In this document: in pieces, positions 26,001 through 38,991 of the stretch
Numbering within the stretch: position 1 is the stretch's first letter
How the letters are laid out: every line of letters begins with the position of its first letter
From: Acytostelium subglobosum LB1
Lineage: Eukaryota > Evosea > Eumycetozoa > Acytosteliales > Acytosteliaceae
NCBI RefSeq assembly: GCF_000787575.1
Contig: NW_012236517.1
Span: 3,272-67,271 of the forward strand
DNA length: 64,000 nt
Direction of reading: 5' to 3'
Position numbers and translations under genes: made by a program
The notes under the pieces: model-generated
The model's input: only the letters and a program-made list of their open reading frames with translations
Database searches by the model: none
What the model was told of the DNA's origin: nothing

Positions 26001-28039
26001 ATACAACCAAACAGACTCAAGTCTGACGACAGACTGAGGATTTACCAATTCAAGTTCAGAGACTACGTCACTGATCAAACCGAGTTGGCTACAGACCCAA
26101 CCAAGAATGTTCCATCATTACTTATCGCCTCATGCATGAAGCTGCTCAACTCACTCAACATCCAGATCGATGGCGTCACTCGACAACTAGAGTACGAGTG
26201 TCCAGACCTTTTCAAAAAGAATGACAAGCTCCTGCTCATCGCCAAGGACAAGCTAAAGATAGCCATACGTGACCGTGGTGTTCACACTGACTCACTTGTC
26301 ACAGACGCTCTGTTGATCCTAGACGAGGTGTCCCCCTTCTTTGACCTAGCCGAGATGATTGGCTACCTGGTATCACTGCAAAAGTTTGGCTTCATTGTAC
26401 CTTTGGCATTGACCTTCGCCGGTAGACTCGATCCAAACAATGTCACACAGCAGGACCCCTCACAGCAACAGCTGAGCGCCAGCAAGCAAGCAGAGCTGGC
26501 TCAAAAGGTGGAGTTGAAGAAGAAGGCATTGTTCGAGATGTTCAATGTTATCAACCAGATCGTCAACGACCAGAGTCACTACCCAACCACTGTTATTGAT
26601 CATCTCATTGAACAGATCCTGAATTGTGACGATAGAGTTGCACACGAGTTGTTGTATCATTGGCTGTTGAGCAATGGTCTGAAGGGTAGACTATTCGAGG
26701 TAACGTACTCTTTATATATTTTGGATTCCACGCTACTAACTAACACCTTGACTTTTGTATCTTTCTATCTCCTCTATCTAGGTCAACTCTACATTCATCT
26801 CTGACTTTTTGTTGGAGCACGACATTGATCTGTGTTGGAAACATCACGCAAAGAATGGAGACAAGGATACAGCTGCAAGGATAATCATTGAACTGGCTGA
26901 AAAGTAGGCATAGAGAGAAGGTGTTAGACTGGATAGAGATGGACTAACAACTAACAAAAACAACGTTACAGGTCAAAGCTCAATGACAAGATCACCTGCT
27001 ACACAAACTGCACCTTGTTGATGAACGAACACAAGGAGAGCGAGGTATATCTATATGCCAAGAGACAGCTTATGGTATGTTACAAACTTGATTGAGCATT
27101 AGTATTAGATGCCGATGAGGTTATTGACACTTAGTATAGTTATGTGGATTGCAGAAGAAGATCATCAACAGTCTTACTGGTATTCTCAAGAGCAGCAACA
27201 ACAACAACAATAACTTGGATGAGGAGATTCACAACAAGATATCAGTTGCCATCCAAACACTGGACGACAACGCCTTTGATCTGACAACTGTAAGCAAAGA
27301 TTGAGTTCATCAGCAAACAAACAAACAAACAAAATTAGATCACTAACAAAGTTCCACCAACCATCTTCAATATCATCATCAGTTGTTCAAAGACTATGCC
27401 AGACCATATTTCTTACACGAGGAGATGTTGTACATTGTTCACTATGGCAACCATGATGACCAACAGTTTGTCAAGAACATTTGGAAGATCATAATCGAGA
27501 ATGAGGCAAACCAGGAGTTATACAGAGACGTCAATCAGATGCTTGAGGCGCTCAGGAACAAGATTGTTAACATTGGCTACGACCTTCATCCAAAGGACTC
27601 TACATTCCCCGTGCAGTCAATCATCAACATTGCAGAAAAGACTGCATTCCTATATGGCAAACAGACTGGCACTACGATCGACAACCCGATATGGTTGGCC
27701 AAGGCATTGCATAACCAGGTCAAAATCGACTATTTCACGTTGTTGGACCAATACAAGGCGATCATCGAGGAGCAAGACACCAGTATCGAGTCGAATGAAG
27801 TCACATGGCGTCAGGGCGAGGAGCAGGACCATCTCATCCTGATATTTGTGGCACTGATCGAGTCAATACTCCGAGAGCCTCTCAACTCTATGGACAGACA
27901 CATCATCTCGTCCAAGCGTATCACCTACACACTCAAGATGCTCAAGGAAAGGCTCAGCCAGTCGGCAAAAGACACATCCAGTCGAATTGATCAACAGATT
28001 GATAAGGTGAATGGTCTTCATCGTTCAGTTCACATGTAA
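23016..28039 (+). CDS. nup155: Nucleoporin Nup155/Nup170
   Basis: Eleven exons (23016-24036, 24119-24393, 24469-24642, 24708-25154, 25239-25748, 25816-25934, 26015-26699, 26782-26903, 26972-27074, 27155-27289, 27383-28039) give 1415 residues, near the size of metazoan Nup155. The first ~170 residues are Gln-rich and replace the usual short N-terminus. The beta-propeller follows (PEIGRAWISIDQTLFLWDY, VGTDDGRIFVGGQDGNLYEI, SDGIRRYISD). The C-terminal half is alpha-helical solenoid (FGPIYSNSLCIALYCE, LEHDIDLCWKHHA, LHEEMLYIVHY). It is a scaffold of the inner ring of the nuclear pore. All ten introns are short and keep phase. Confidence 0.95.
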
Positions 28040-28284
28040 CTAAAGAGCACACACAAAACTTTCCATGTTCTAATTTTGGAAACGATTCGCCTTTTTGTTT
28101 TCATTGATTGCTTTTTTGATCAATCAAGCTGTTGTTATTGGTGTGGGGGTAGCTAGTACACACATCCACTTTGGTACTGATCACATACACATTTGTTTAT
28201 TCATCCACCATCACATTTATTGTTATTATTATTATTATGTTGTTGTAGGTTTATTATATCTATTATATATATATAGAGTGAACA
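28040..28284. promoter_or_regulatory. Upstream region of the RBR ligase gene
   Basis: This 245-bp gap contains a G-rich patch GTGTGGGGGTAG (28140-28151), ATT/TAT repeats and an (AT)n box about 15-30 bp before the ATG. The G-rich patch loosely resembles dictyostelid G-box elements; I would not call it a site without data. Confidence 0.35.
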
Positions 28285-30512
28285 ATGTTCAACAAATTGA
28301 AGAAACTCTTCAATGGTAATGCTACCAATCGTTCCAACACCTCCAAGAATAATAACAAATCAACTGAAGGAGTCAACAATGGCCGAAGAAAAGGAAAGAA
28401 TAATCGTAATGGTCAACCAGACATACAAGAGAGTGTGACACAACAACAACAACAACAACTTGATACTGCAAGCACATCATCATTGGGAGTACAATCAGAT
28501 GCCCATCTATTTGAATCGTCTGGTGGTGACTTTGTAGAGAACGAAAACAAAGACACCAACAGAGATGATGATGTCTCTACACCAACTCTACATCAAACAA
28601 AGACTGGTTCATTCATCCGTTCAGTCTCTTCACAGTTGTTCAGGAGAGGTCTGAAGAGTTCTGGATCAAGACATGACCAAGACAATGACAATGATGAACA
28701 CGATGATATGCCTCAACAACAAATCATACCCCCCGTCAATGATGATGAGGAGAGTGATGATATCTACGAAGATGATGGTGACGACCAAGATGACTACAAC
28801 GAGGATGAGGAAGAAGAGGCCTTCATCAAATCACTTCAAGAGGTGGAGAATGAGCTGGAGGCAGAGAGTCAACAGTTGACATTCAGGTGTCTGTCCCCCA
28901 ATGAGCTGGTTCAACACCAACAGAAAGAGATCAAGGATGTGGCAGATCTCCTACAATTGTCCCCATCATCTGCACTGGCACTGCTCAAACACTTCAATTG
29001 GAAACGTGAGAAGATGCTCACCAGATACTTTGAGTCACCCAAAGACGTGTGTAAGGAGGTCGGTATCGAGTTTCCTGGTCGAAGCAGCGGTGGCAATTCA
29101 TCAAGGAGCAGATCGCCATCATCCATTGGACATCAATCACACGACAATGTCGTATCCAACATTGGTGCATATTCATCCACAACCACTACAACACAATCTC
29201 ATCATCATTGCGCTGATCAGCACGAGCTGGAGCAAGAGCAAGGTGAGTCTGAGGAAAGAGTCTGCTCGATATGTGGTGATGAGAATCAAGACGAAATGAC
29301 CTCTGTCAAGTGTCGCCACTTCTTTTGCAATGATTGCTGGGGTGGCTATTTGACGTCAAAGATCAACGAAGGAGAAGCAAACATTCGATGTCCCTTCTAC
29401 AAGTGTACAGCGTTCGTTGATGACTCGATAGTTCAGCGACTGGTTGCCCCGGTCACCTATGAGAAGTACCTACAGTTCGAGACCAAGAAGTTTTTGGCTG
29501 GCAACCAGTCTCAGGTCAGGTGGTGTCCAACTCCTGGATGTGACAACGCAATCACTCTGATCAAAGACTCTGCATCCACAACACTGGAGATCGTGCAATG
29601 CTCGTGTGGAAGAAAGTTCTGCTTCAAGTGTCACCGAGAGTCACATGCACCTGCCACTTGCGAACAAATGAGCCAGTGGGAGGCCAAGTGTCAGGACGAA
29701 TCGGAAACCAGTCATTGGAAAGTTGTCAACTGCAAACAATGTCCAAAGTGCAGTGTTTCTGTAGAGAAGAATGGTGGATGCAATCACATGAACTGTCGTC
29801 AGTGCCAATACGAGTGGTGCTGGGTGTGCATGCGCTCCTGGAAAGGACACAATGACTTCTACGTTTGCAATCGTTTCGAGAAGGAGAAGGAGCCAAAGAA
29901 GTTCCTGTACCTATTCAACAAGCCAACTGCCTCATCAAAGAAGAGAGAGAATGCAGAAATAGAAGAGAGAGAGAAGAATAAGTATGTTAAAACAACCTCT
30001 TCAATTTGGATACCAACCGAATAGTCTACTAACCCATTCTCTATCTTAGGGCTGAACTATTGAGATACCTTCACTACTATGAGCGATATGTAAATAATGA
30101 TAGTGCCAAGAAGTTGGAGAAGGTGATGAGAGATGAAGCCAGGTGCAAGATGGAGGAGTTAGAGAAGCTTGACTCCACCTGGGCCAATGTACAGTTTATA
30201 GAGAAGGGAGTGGACCAACTACTAGAGTGCCGCAATGTTCTAAAACACACCTATGTGTTTGCATTCTTCTCCTTTTCACAGAGCAACCAACAACGAGTGG
30301 AGACCGCTCGGGAGTTATTTGAATTCCTGCAACAGGAGCTGGAAAAGTCAACAGAGAGCCTGGCCGAGGTAATGGAGGAGGTGTTAAAGAAGAGTGTCAA
30401 CCAACTTGGCAGTCAACAGCGAATACAGGTCATGAACATGATCACCCTGACAAAGACAAAGACACTTGGATTGATCAATGCCGTTGCCAAAGATTCATTG
30501 TTCGAGCTGTAG
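28285..30512 (+). CDS. RBR E3 ubiquitin ligase, Ariadne-type
   Basis: Two exons (28285-29981, 30050-30512) give 719 residues. An acidic, low-complexity N-terminus (with EDDGDDQDDYNEDEEEEAF) is followed by a UBA-like segment (DVADLLQLSPSSALALLKHF). RING1 starts at CSICGDE (about 327) with CRHFFCNDCW. The IBR follows (RWCPTPGCDNAI, CSCGRKFCFKCHRESH), then the Rcat/RING2 domain CPKCSVSVEKNGGCNHMNC. The catalytic Cys is Cys499 in GGCNHM, the thioester acceptor of RBR ligases. The C-terminal helical Ariadne domain (YLHYYERYVNND onward) is the autoinhibitory module known to bind neddylated cullin-RING complexes in animals. All zinc ligands appear intact. Confidence 0.95.
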
Positions 30513-30674
30513 TAATACTCTCACCTAATATATAAAACTATTTAATTTGTATTTGTAATCGCTGTACACTTAGTTGTCTATGAGAGGTGGATTAACAATG
30601 AGATAGGTAGAAAGCACAATAGATAAGCAAGAAGCAAGCAGTTGCTTAGCGATTTAATCAATTGATTGACCAAA

Positions 30675-32661
30675 CTAGAATTTAAACTTCTTTGTCTTGT
30701 CATCCTTTGAAGAACCAGTTGACTTCCTCTTCTTGCTGTCATCTATCAAGTCATCCTCTCTAGGTCTGACACCGCCTCGTTTCTCTGCCATCGCCTGGTC
30801 GAATTTCTTCTTCAGTAATTCCTCATCCAGTCCATCCATGTCCTCCATCTCTGAAGGGTTGAGTGTGATATCGACTGGTGCCGTCCTATGGCTCTTGATA
30901 AGGTCCACTTTGTTCGATTTGGATGTCGATGTTCGAGAGGTTGCTGCTGTTGGTGCTGGTACATTGTATTTATAGTTTGATTCCATCATTCCAGAACCCA
31001 AACTCCTCTATAAAGTGTGTCATATAGGATAAGAATATAGTGTTTAGTAATCAATTGTCCAATGCAACATAAACCGATACCTACGTTTGATTGTTCTAGA
31101 ACTTGATAAAGTTGACGTGGTTGTCCACCATCAACAAACTTGCTCTTCTTGATGTCAATTGTGTCTGGTGTCTCCAATCCGCTGGGTACTGATGATATTC
31201 CTTCGTTGATCTCCATATCATTGGGTTGTGGTGGTTGAACTGCTTGCTCATCATCCTCTTCATTCTCTTGTTGTTCGGTCTCTTCTTCTTCCTCTACCTC
31301 CTCCTCTGGTAGCAACTGGCCCCAATGCTCCCTCTCCACTGGATTGGTCAAGGCATCGATATTGGCATTTGAGGTTGAGCTGGTCGAGGCATACTGAGCT
31401 GCCAGGTCTGCTGGAGGTCTACCCCACTCACCAGGATGTATTCCATACTGGGCACCCTCGGGAATGGGAGCATTGACACCAGGCACCTTTAGGTTAGGAT
31501 AGGATGGTGGTGGGCCATGTTGTTGCATGTGGATGAGCCAGGGAGGTGGATATCCATCAGGCATGCCAAGTGCCCTCCTCAGCTCCTCTGATAGAACACC
31601 TGGTTTGGTCTTCTTGATGGCCACCTCAAACTCCTTGCCCTCATAGTAGAGTTGGCCCTGTATCGTCAACTTTGGCTTGGTCTGATGGATGAAGAAGGCG
31701 TCTCGCAGTACCTCGTAATCGATGTTCATTGATCTCATCTTTGGTTGCAGTCTCTCTCTTTGCTTGGTCTTTGTTTTCTGCTGTGCCTGCTTCTCGAGTA
31801 AAGCCTCTCTGATCTTGGTGATGCCAGTAGCTGCAATGAACTCTGGCAGCTCGAATGGAGTCTTGACGTAGCCTCTCTTGCCCTGTAGATACTTCCTCTT
31901 GACATTCCAATGTGTTGGTACCTGTACACTATTTCTACAGCCCTTCAATGCAATCAAGAATGCTGGATTGGGTGAGTTTGTGTCATGTAACTAAGATGTG
32001 ATGTTGTATGTTAGTGATATCATTGTGGAACTTGAGTGTTTCATGCTTTACTCACCTCTACGATGTCAGGTCTGTCTACAAGTTGCTTTAGGATTGGAAG
32101 GTTGAGCTTCTGTTGTCTCTTTCTCTCGCGATTGGACATCTTCTTTGGCTTTGAAGCGTCGACCTCTGCAGATTCCTCACCATCGTTATCGTTTTGTTGT
32201 TCTCCATTGGCATCCTCCTGATCAACAGGTTCATCAACCTGCTTGCTCTCAGCCTGCTCCTCCTCATCGACCTTTGGCTCCTCGTAGCCAGTTGGATTGT
32301 CAAAGTGTTTCAACAGCTTTGCGTACAGCTCGAATGAAGGATCGCTCTCATCGATAATGATATCATCATCTGCAGTGGTGATGTGATGTTCATCAACCAT
32401 ATGTATATCATCATTGTTATTGGTCTGTCCATTTGTTGTAGACGTAGTTGTTGTTGTTGTTGCAGTGGTAGCTCCATTGGTATGCTGTTGATGCAGTTGT
32501 TGATGTTGTTGAGTATCGATCTTCTTTTGTTTCTGTCTCTTCTTTTGCTCTTTCTTCTTTTGTTGTTTTGCCTTCTTTCTCTCATCTACTTTATTATTAT
32601 TATTAATGTTATTGCTGCTGTTAACAGCAGCTTCAACAGTGAGTGTATCTTCTTTCGCCAT
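30675..32661 (-). CDS. sf3b2: Splicing factor 3B subunit 2 (SAP145)
   Basis: Three exons (32056-32661, 31085-31990, 30675-31007) give 614 residues. The DUF382 core (NREKRQQKL-like block, PILKQLVDRPDIVELHDTN, HWNVKRKYLQGKRGYVKTPFELPEFI split over exons 1-2) and the PSP domain (LGMPDGYPPPWLIHMQQHGPPPSYPNLKVPGVNAPIP) identify SF3B2, a U2 snRNP component that contacts pre-mRNA near the branch site. The N-terminus is Lys/Gln-rich and an acidic run EEEVEEEEETEQ precedes the conserved SGLETPDTIDIKK segment. It is shorter than the animal protein because the N-terminal SAP-containing part is reduced. It converges on the RBR ligase gene. Confidence 0.96.
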
Positions 32662-32950
32662 CTAACTAACTATCTATCTATTTATCTATCAATCACTATC
32701 AATATCTACAACAAAACAAAGATAACTAAATGAAGTGATGCATGCGTTGTTCATCAAACTTCTGAATTCCAATTGCAAAAATTACTTCTGTAGACTGTAG
32801 GTACTAGTAAGGTTGGTCATGTGACGTCCAGCGAGGATAACATTGTTGTTGTTTATTGTTTCCAACAAATAGATCAAACAACCATAGATAGATGATGGAT
32901 GATAGAATGTTGATAACCTAAAATACATAGTTCTCTATATTGTATCTAAC

Positions 32951-35900
32951 TCAATATTTGAATATTGAATTGGTATGTTCGTTCTCTGGCACGTACTCCT
33001 CCATGTAGTTGGCACCATTGGTGTCCACATTCTGAATGTCATCAGAGAACACCTCTACCATGTCCTGTGGCTGCTGGTTCTGTTGATGCTGCTGCTGCTG
33101 CTGTTGTTGTTGTTGATACATCGAGCCACCAAAGCTTTTCAGCTCCTTTTGATTACTCGGTTGCTGTTGTTGTTGAAACTGAAGTCTCTGTTGAAGAAGT
33201 CCATAAACTTGATTAAGTCCATACTGCTGTTGTGGCTGCTGCTGTTGTTGTTGTTGCTGGTATTGCTGTCCACCATATTGTTGTTGTTGCTGCTGTTGTT
33301 TGTTTTGTATGCCATACTGTTGGCCATACTGGAGACCATATTGTTGACCATACTGTTGTTGTCCATATTGTTGTTGCTGACGATTCGGCTGCTGTTGTTG
33401 TTGTTGCTGCTGCTTTTGGTCATGGAACTCATATTGTTCGTATTGATCGTACTGTTGTTGTTGTTGTTGTCCATACTGTTGCTGTTGTTGTCCATATTGT
33501 TGTTGGTCATATTGACTGTATTGTTGTTGATTCTGTTGTCCATACTGATTGTATTGTTGTTGTTGTCCATATTGTTGTTGATACGATTGGTCATATTGAT
33601 CATATTGGTTTGAATACTCTTCTGATGTTGAATGTTGTTGTTGTTGTTGCTGTGATTGAGAGGTACTTTCAACTGCAATAGCTGATGTTGGAGTGGCTAC
33701 AGGGGTCGTTGTAATGGTAGGTGTTGTTGTTGTAGATGGCTTCTGTTGAGTATCAGTAGTGGTGGTAGTGGTGGTAGCAGTAGTCTTTGTCGTCTGTGCT
33801 TGAGGCTTTAGAGTTGGTTGAATGGGCTTTGCTGTTGATGGTGATGGCTTGGCGGGTGGTTTGGCAGATGCCTTGCTCTGAGATGGTGGTGGTGCTGCTG
33901 GCAGCTCTTTCTTTGGATTCAACACCTTCTTGATCGATATCAGCTCCTCCTGAACTGATTGAATCGTTTCGGCATTCTCAACACTGTAGTATTATTCCGA
34001 ACAAGTGATGATGATGATATTGTTAGAGTTTGTCAAAGAATGATGTGGAATGTATACATACTTTCTAACAGTGTCCAGGATGTAGACCACTCTCTCCAGT
34101 CTACTTGCCAAATGCATCTGCTTCTCCTTGAGTGCTTCGATCTCACCTGCTGAATCCAGGTCATTGAGCTCATTGACCAGCATCTTTACTGTCGATGCTA
34201 CAGTGTACAGGAATCCACCTCCAGCCTTTGTATCATTCTGTGGTTGCGTTGTTGTCTTTTGAGCTGGCATTTTAGCCCTACTACTACTGGACGATGATGA
34301 TGATTGTGATGTGCTATTGTTGATTGATGGCGCAGCACCAGGCGCCGACGAGGAGGATGAATAGGTCATAGTGGCAGACTTCTTGTTCATATTATAATGT
34401 GGTCTGGCCTTTGGTTTGGGCTTTGGTCTCTCCTTCTCGGACTGATAGTCAAAGTTGATCGTAGGGTTCTCAGCCTTGATAGTCTTGATCCTCTCGGCCA
34501 CACTATACGCTGTGAACAACAATGATGTCGGATCATTGGTCATTGGATAGTTGAATAGTACTTGTAAACAATCAGAATAGTCCCTTCCAATCACTATAGT
34601 ATGATTATAAGTTAGTGGCCATTCATGTACATCGTCATCGAGTATCAAAATACTTACATAGGTCTCTAACAACCAATAGCATTGCAACACAAATGTGATC
34701 CAAAAGATCTATTGACTCTCGGAACATGGCATCCCAAAGAGTCAGTAGACTGTTGAGTGGGAATACCTGTGCCAGCAGGATACGTAGCCATCGCAGTGCG
34801 TAGAGATGTGGCTCGATTCCCATGTCCTTGAGATAGGCATGCAGTTGCGGATCGATGATGCCCAGCTGGTGGAAGATGCTAAAGCACTGATCCACCACAA
34901 CAATGTTGATGGAGGCGTCATGTGCCTCACTCTCCGACTGGTCGTATTGCTCCTTCTTGACACCGGCCAAGATGGGCGTGGGCATTGGCGAGTTGGGCGG
35001 CGATGAGAACCACTTGCTGACCAGTGACATCAGTGCGTCAAACAAAAAGTACGTGTCATGTTCGTAGAAGCGTGCATCACGGATGTAGGACGCTAGGTCG
35101 AGTTCATCATGAGGATAGGCTATTGGCTCAGCGGGATATTCAATCTCCACTGGTTGTCCATACTCATTCACAGGCTGTCCCAATCGGTAGACCTGTCTGT
35201 AGTCGCCCCAATGTGAGTCGGCGTAGCAAGCAAACAGCAGAGGTGCAAGAATCTCATTCATTCCCTGCAGGTACTTGATCTTTGGGTATTGTCTTGAGAA
35301 GATGAATAATATCCTCTGTATTGTTGTTGTATGTATGTGTTTGTTAACATCATTTCTAGCAGCATTCAAACGATGATTGTCAATCAATTCAAACAACTTA
35401 CAGTCATTGTCTCTTGAATGTCCTTCCTTCCAAAGAAATCGACATCAGGATAGGTTCGTGTAATATCATGACCAATCTCCTTTTGTGTAGTCTCATTCTC
35501 AAAGAACTGATTCCAAACGCTCTACAATTCGATTAAACAACTGGTTAGTCAGCTGATTGATAACTGATGACGGTTGGTTGGTGATGATGATGCTGATACA
35601 TACATCCTTATTAAGTGATAGTGGATCATCTACTACAGCATTGGCCACCTTTTTCGTTCTAGGATCGATGATGTAGACACGCTTCAATGTGTCGTATTTG
35701 GTTCGTTGCTTTCTGGTCTGCTCACGCCACTCACTCTTGGATTCATTGGATAGGGCACCCAGTGCAACCTTCCAGAACACACCACGCACTGTTGTATTGA
35801 CAGGCAGTCCATAAACACCCAAGTCCATATCGATCACTGTCTTCTTCTTTGGTGGCTCTGGTGGCACTGAAGCTGAATCTGTTGTTGATGCAACTGGTAC

Positions 35901-36329
35901 TGATGTCGCGATGCCAGAGTTGTTATCGACTATGTCGCCAAGCGGTGAGGCTAGTTGACTCACAGCAGCAGTAGTTGTGTTGGCTGGTGTAGTTGGAGGT
36001 GGTCCAAAGATGTCATCCATCAGATCCTTCTGCTTCCTCTTATCATTATCCTTTGCATCACCTTGGAACATGTCATCCATTATATCAACATGTTTCTTTG
36101 CTGGTGATGGTTGCTGATGCTGAACTACAGGTTGATCAACCTGCTGAACTGGTTGTTGACTAACACTAAAGTCATCATGTGTAGTAGTTGTTGTTGGTTG
36201 TTGAGGTGGTGTCTGAACCTCTAGATTGACAAAGTCCTTTCGCCATTGATCCAACACATAGTCAGGTATGACTTGTTTTGTGACAGTTGGAGTTGACTCG
36301 ACCACAGGTGGGTCGACTAACTTGTCCAT
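32951..36329 (-). CDS. TBC-domain Rab GAP (TBC1D5-like) with Q/Y-rich tail
   Basis: Five exons (35604-36329, 35402-35521, 34658-35315, 34062-34593, 32951-33983) give 1022 residues. The TBC domain has both catalytic fingers: Arg264 in IGHDITRTYPD (IxxDxxR) and Gln299 in YLQGMNE. The later blocks HDTYFLFDALMSLVSKWF and MGIEPHLYALRWLRILLAQVFP resemble TBC1D5, a Rab7 GAP tied to retromer and autophagy. The N-terminal part is Pro/Gln-rich with two DIMDD(M/I)F motifs. Residues after about 680 form a Pro/Thr-rich linker and then a long Q-rich run interleaved with Tyr (QQYGQQQQYNQYGQ style), which is prion-like. A helical segment (NELNDLDSAGEIEALKEKQ) lies between TBC and tail. The Rab7 link is inferred from TBC1D5 similarity. 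Confidence 0.88.
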
Positions 36330-36599
36330 TCAAGAATGTTAGTAAATATATGTATGTTATATATAAATACTGTAATGTAAATGGATGGTAGGTGATTGCA
36401 AACAAAAGTACTGAAAGACTGACAAATAAAAATCAAGGCAAGTGGATGGAAGATTCCAAGTCTTTTTTGTCACTCACGATACCAAAACTGTGTCTTTTTG
36501 GCAAGGGTAAGGTCTTTCGATTGTCCAACGTTGTTATTATTATGTTTGTATTTATAGATGTAATGTATTGTACAGTAGTATATGGACATAGGTGTATTA

Positions 36600-38271
36600 T
36601 TACTTTCTCCTATCGTTGATAAAGTTGCTAATTGTTTGAACGTCCTGATTATATTTATCCATGATCATCGCGATCTGTCTATCCTTCTCAGCCTCTATCT
36701 CCTCCAAACTCTTCTCCAGTTCATCCAATGACATATTGTCATACTATTGATTGATCATCAGGGGTGACATGTCAATATAAAGTGAGTGAATATGATTGTT
36801 TGACCAGATAACTACTTACGTTGTGCACATCAACAACAGCAGCAGTAGAAGGGTTCTTTGACTTGTCTTTAAACTGCTCCATGTATGCTGGTACGTAGGT
36901 GTTCTTCTTCTTCTTTGTGGAACTCAATCTAATTGTTGAAGAGTCCTCATCATCGTTGTTCAGTACAACTGTACCATAGTTGTTTTTGTTGTTGTTGTTG
37001 TTGTTGATGACCATCGTTCCAAAGTCATAGTCCTCATCATCGTCGACATCCACCGCAGAGTCATAATCGTCCTGATCATTGCCATTGTAGTGATCGCCTC
37101 TGTACTCTGCCTCCTCTTCATCGTCGCAGTCCTCATCATTGTCGTCACTGCCTGAACGTCCGGAATCACCCGACTCCTCTTCCTCCTGCTCGCCTTCCTC
37201 CTCGATCTCCTCCTCCTCCTCGAGTCCCAGTGCAGCCTCTCTGCCCTTGATTCCTATGATTTGCTCCTGCTCATCGATCAGAGGCACGAGAAGACCGTGA
37301 GACTTGGCATTGGTGATGAATGGATGTTTGAGTAGATCGTCCGCAGATGGACGTGCCTCTGGCTTCTTGACCAGACACTTGGCGATAAAGTCGTTAAAGT
37401 CATCGGACCATTGCTCTGGCTCGGTAAGACGAGGTGGTGGACGCGATGGGTTTGGGATCATGAAGATGACCCTCATCGGATGCACGTTGAACAGGGGTGG
37501 CTTGCCCTCTGCCATCTCGATGCATGTTATTCCAAACGACCATATGTCTGCCTTGTAGTCGTAACCCACCTCCTGAATCACCTCGGGTGCCATCCAGAAT
37601 GGTGTTCCAATCACAGTCTGTGCCTTGGCGATCGATCCGTCCAACTGACCACTGACACCAAAGTCCGCCAGCTTACACTCGCCCTTGTTGTTCAACAAGA
37701 TGTTTCCGGCCTTGATATCGCGATGTATCTTCCTGCTAGCGTGCAAGTAAGACAGACCCAACAGAACATCTCTGCTGACGACAGCAATCTGCTCCTCTGA
37801 CAAAGTCTTTTCTGTAATCTTCATGAGGTCGCATATTGAGCCAGAGCTACAATACTCTATGACGATCTGCAGTAGATGGTTAGAATGAATGCCACCAGAT
37901 GTTGTTGTATGAATGTGTACACATACCCATATCTCATTGTCCTTTTTGAAGCTGCCATGATAGGTGATGATATACTTGCTTGTGCATTGTTTCATAAAGT
38001 TGATCTCCTTCTTCATGTCATCAATGTCTGCATCGACTGATATCCTTTTGATTGCAACCTGTACACCAGTGTCACGATTGATAGCCTTCCATACTGAGCC
38101 ATATGATCTATATATTATTATTAATATATGTTAGAATTGATCGATCGATTGATCAACAACAATGATTACTCTCTAGACATACCCTTCGCCCAGCTTTTCC
38201 ACTATCTGGAAGTAGTGTTCAGGGTCCTTGTTGCTCATTACCTCATCGGGTATATTTAGAGTAGTCAACAT
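36600..38271 (-). CDS. krsA/krsB-like: Krs/MST (Hippo) kinase with SARAH domain
   Basis: Four exons (38183-38271, 37927-38107, 36820-37866, 36600-36743) give 486 residues. Kinase motifs are LGEGSYGSVWKA, HRDIKAGN, DFGVSGQL and GTPFWMAPEV, all of the MST1/2 type. The middle is strongly acidic (Asp/Glu runs, 37020-37220). PAYMEQF lies near the end, then the SARAH-type coiled coil NMSLDELEKSLEEIEAEKDR to the C-terminus. MST kinases phosphorylate LATS/NDR kinases with a Salvador partner; in Dictyostelium Krs proteins affect adhesion and chemotaxis. The last exon was added because its GTAAGT/ATAG intron is in phase and supplies the SARAH helix. The ATG 11 codons downstream (MSNKDPEHYF) is an alternative start. 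Confidence 0.94.
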
Positions 38272-38991
38272 CTCTTTATCTCTCTCTCTCGCTCGCTCTC
38301 TAACTCTCTATCTATTCTATAAATACAATATATATGTTATCTGTTTTTTTGTTATGCCTTTCAAATTACTTTACACATTTGGGGTTTGGGCATTGGGTGA
38401 ACCATTCTCCAATTTCAAAATTTAATCAGTTTCCATAATCCTTTTGTCAATAAGAACTTATGATCAGTATCAAAGTCACACACATATCATCGGCAACACT
38501 ATTGTGTTGGACTGAGATACAACAACAATCAATACCTATCAAACACACACACACACACACACAAACAAACAGACAGACAGCACTCACAACTAAATCACCA
38601 CTAAATTGGTATACCAATTTAGACATTTGGTCAGACAACAACAAACACCACCCCCTCTGCTACTGTTGTTGATCATGTGTCTGGTGTTTGTTATTGTTAT
38701 TGTTGTTGATAATGATGCTGATGACGATTATGATTGTGATGCTAATAGATAATACTATTAACCCTCATTCCTTTGTCCATCAATCCATATGTGTCCATCA
38801 ATCCATGCATCCAGCAGTCCGTCCATCAGTCCCCATCCATCCATTTCCATACTAGAGTTAACAGTATCACTCCACCTTACTCCATCCCCATTCCAACATC
38901 ATTATGGTACTAGTTGTCTCTCTCTCTCTTATTGCCTATCTATCAATCTCAATCTCTAAATATCTATCTCTAAATCTCTAATTATTATTCC
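38272..38991. promoter_or_regulatory. Divergent promoter region, Krs kinase / RasGAP
   Basis: The 720-bp gap contains a CA repeat (about 38546-38563), CAT/ATC-rich runs, several TCCATCAATCCA-like repeats (38776-38850) and a 22-bp perfect palindrome at 38601-38622 (listed separately). (TCTC)n runs precede both starts. No gene is seen. Confidence 0.55.
38601..38622. repeat. 22-bp perfect palindrome
   Basis: The left arm CTAAATTGGTA is followed directly by its exact reverse complement. It lies 329 bp upstream of the Krs start and 369 bp upstream of the RasGAP start. A dimeric transcription factor site is one possible explanation. Confidence 0.9.

Noticed and set aside
32965-33681. Long frames of poly-Leu, poly-Val and poly-Asn in the CAA/TTG-rich region
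   Set aside because: They are alternative-frame readings of the Q-rich tail of the TBC protein. The same applies to CAA/GTT tracts at 5050-5110, 9060-9120, 23030-23250, 40690-40730 and 52930-53000.
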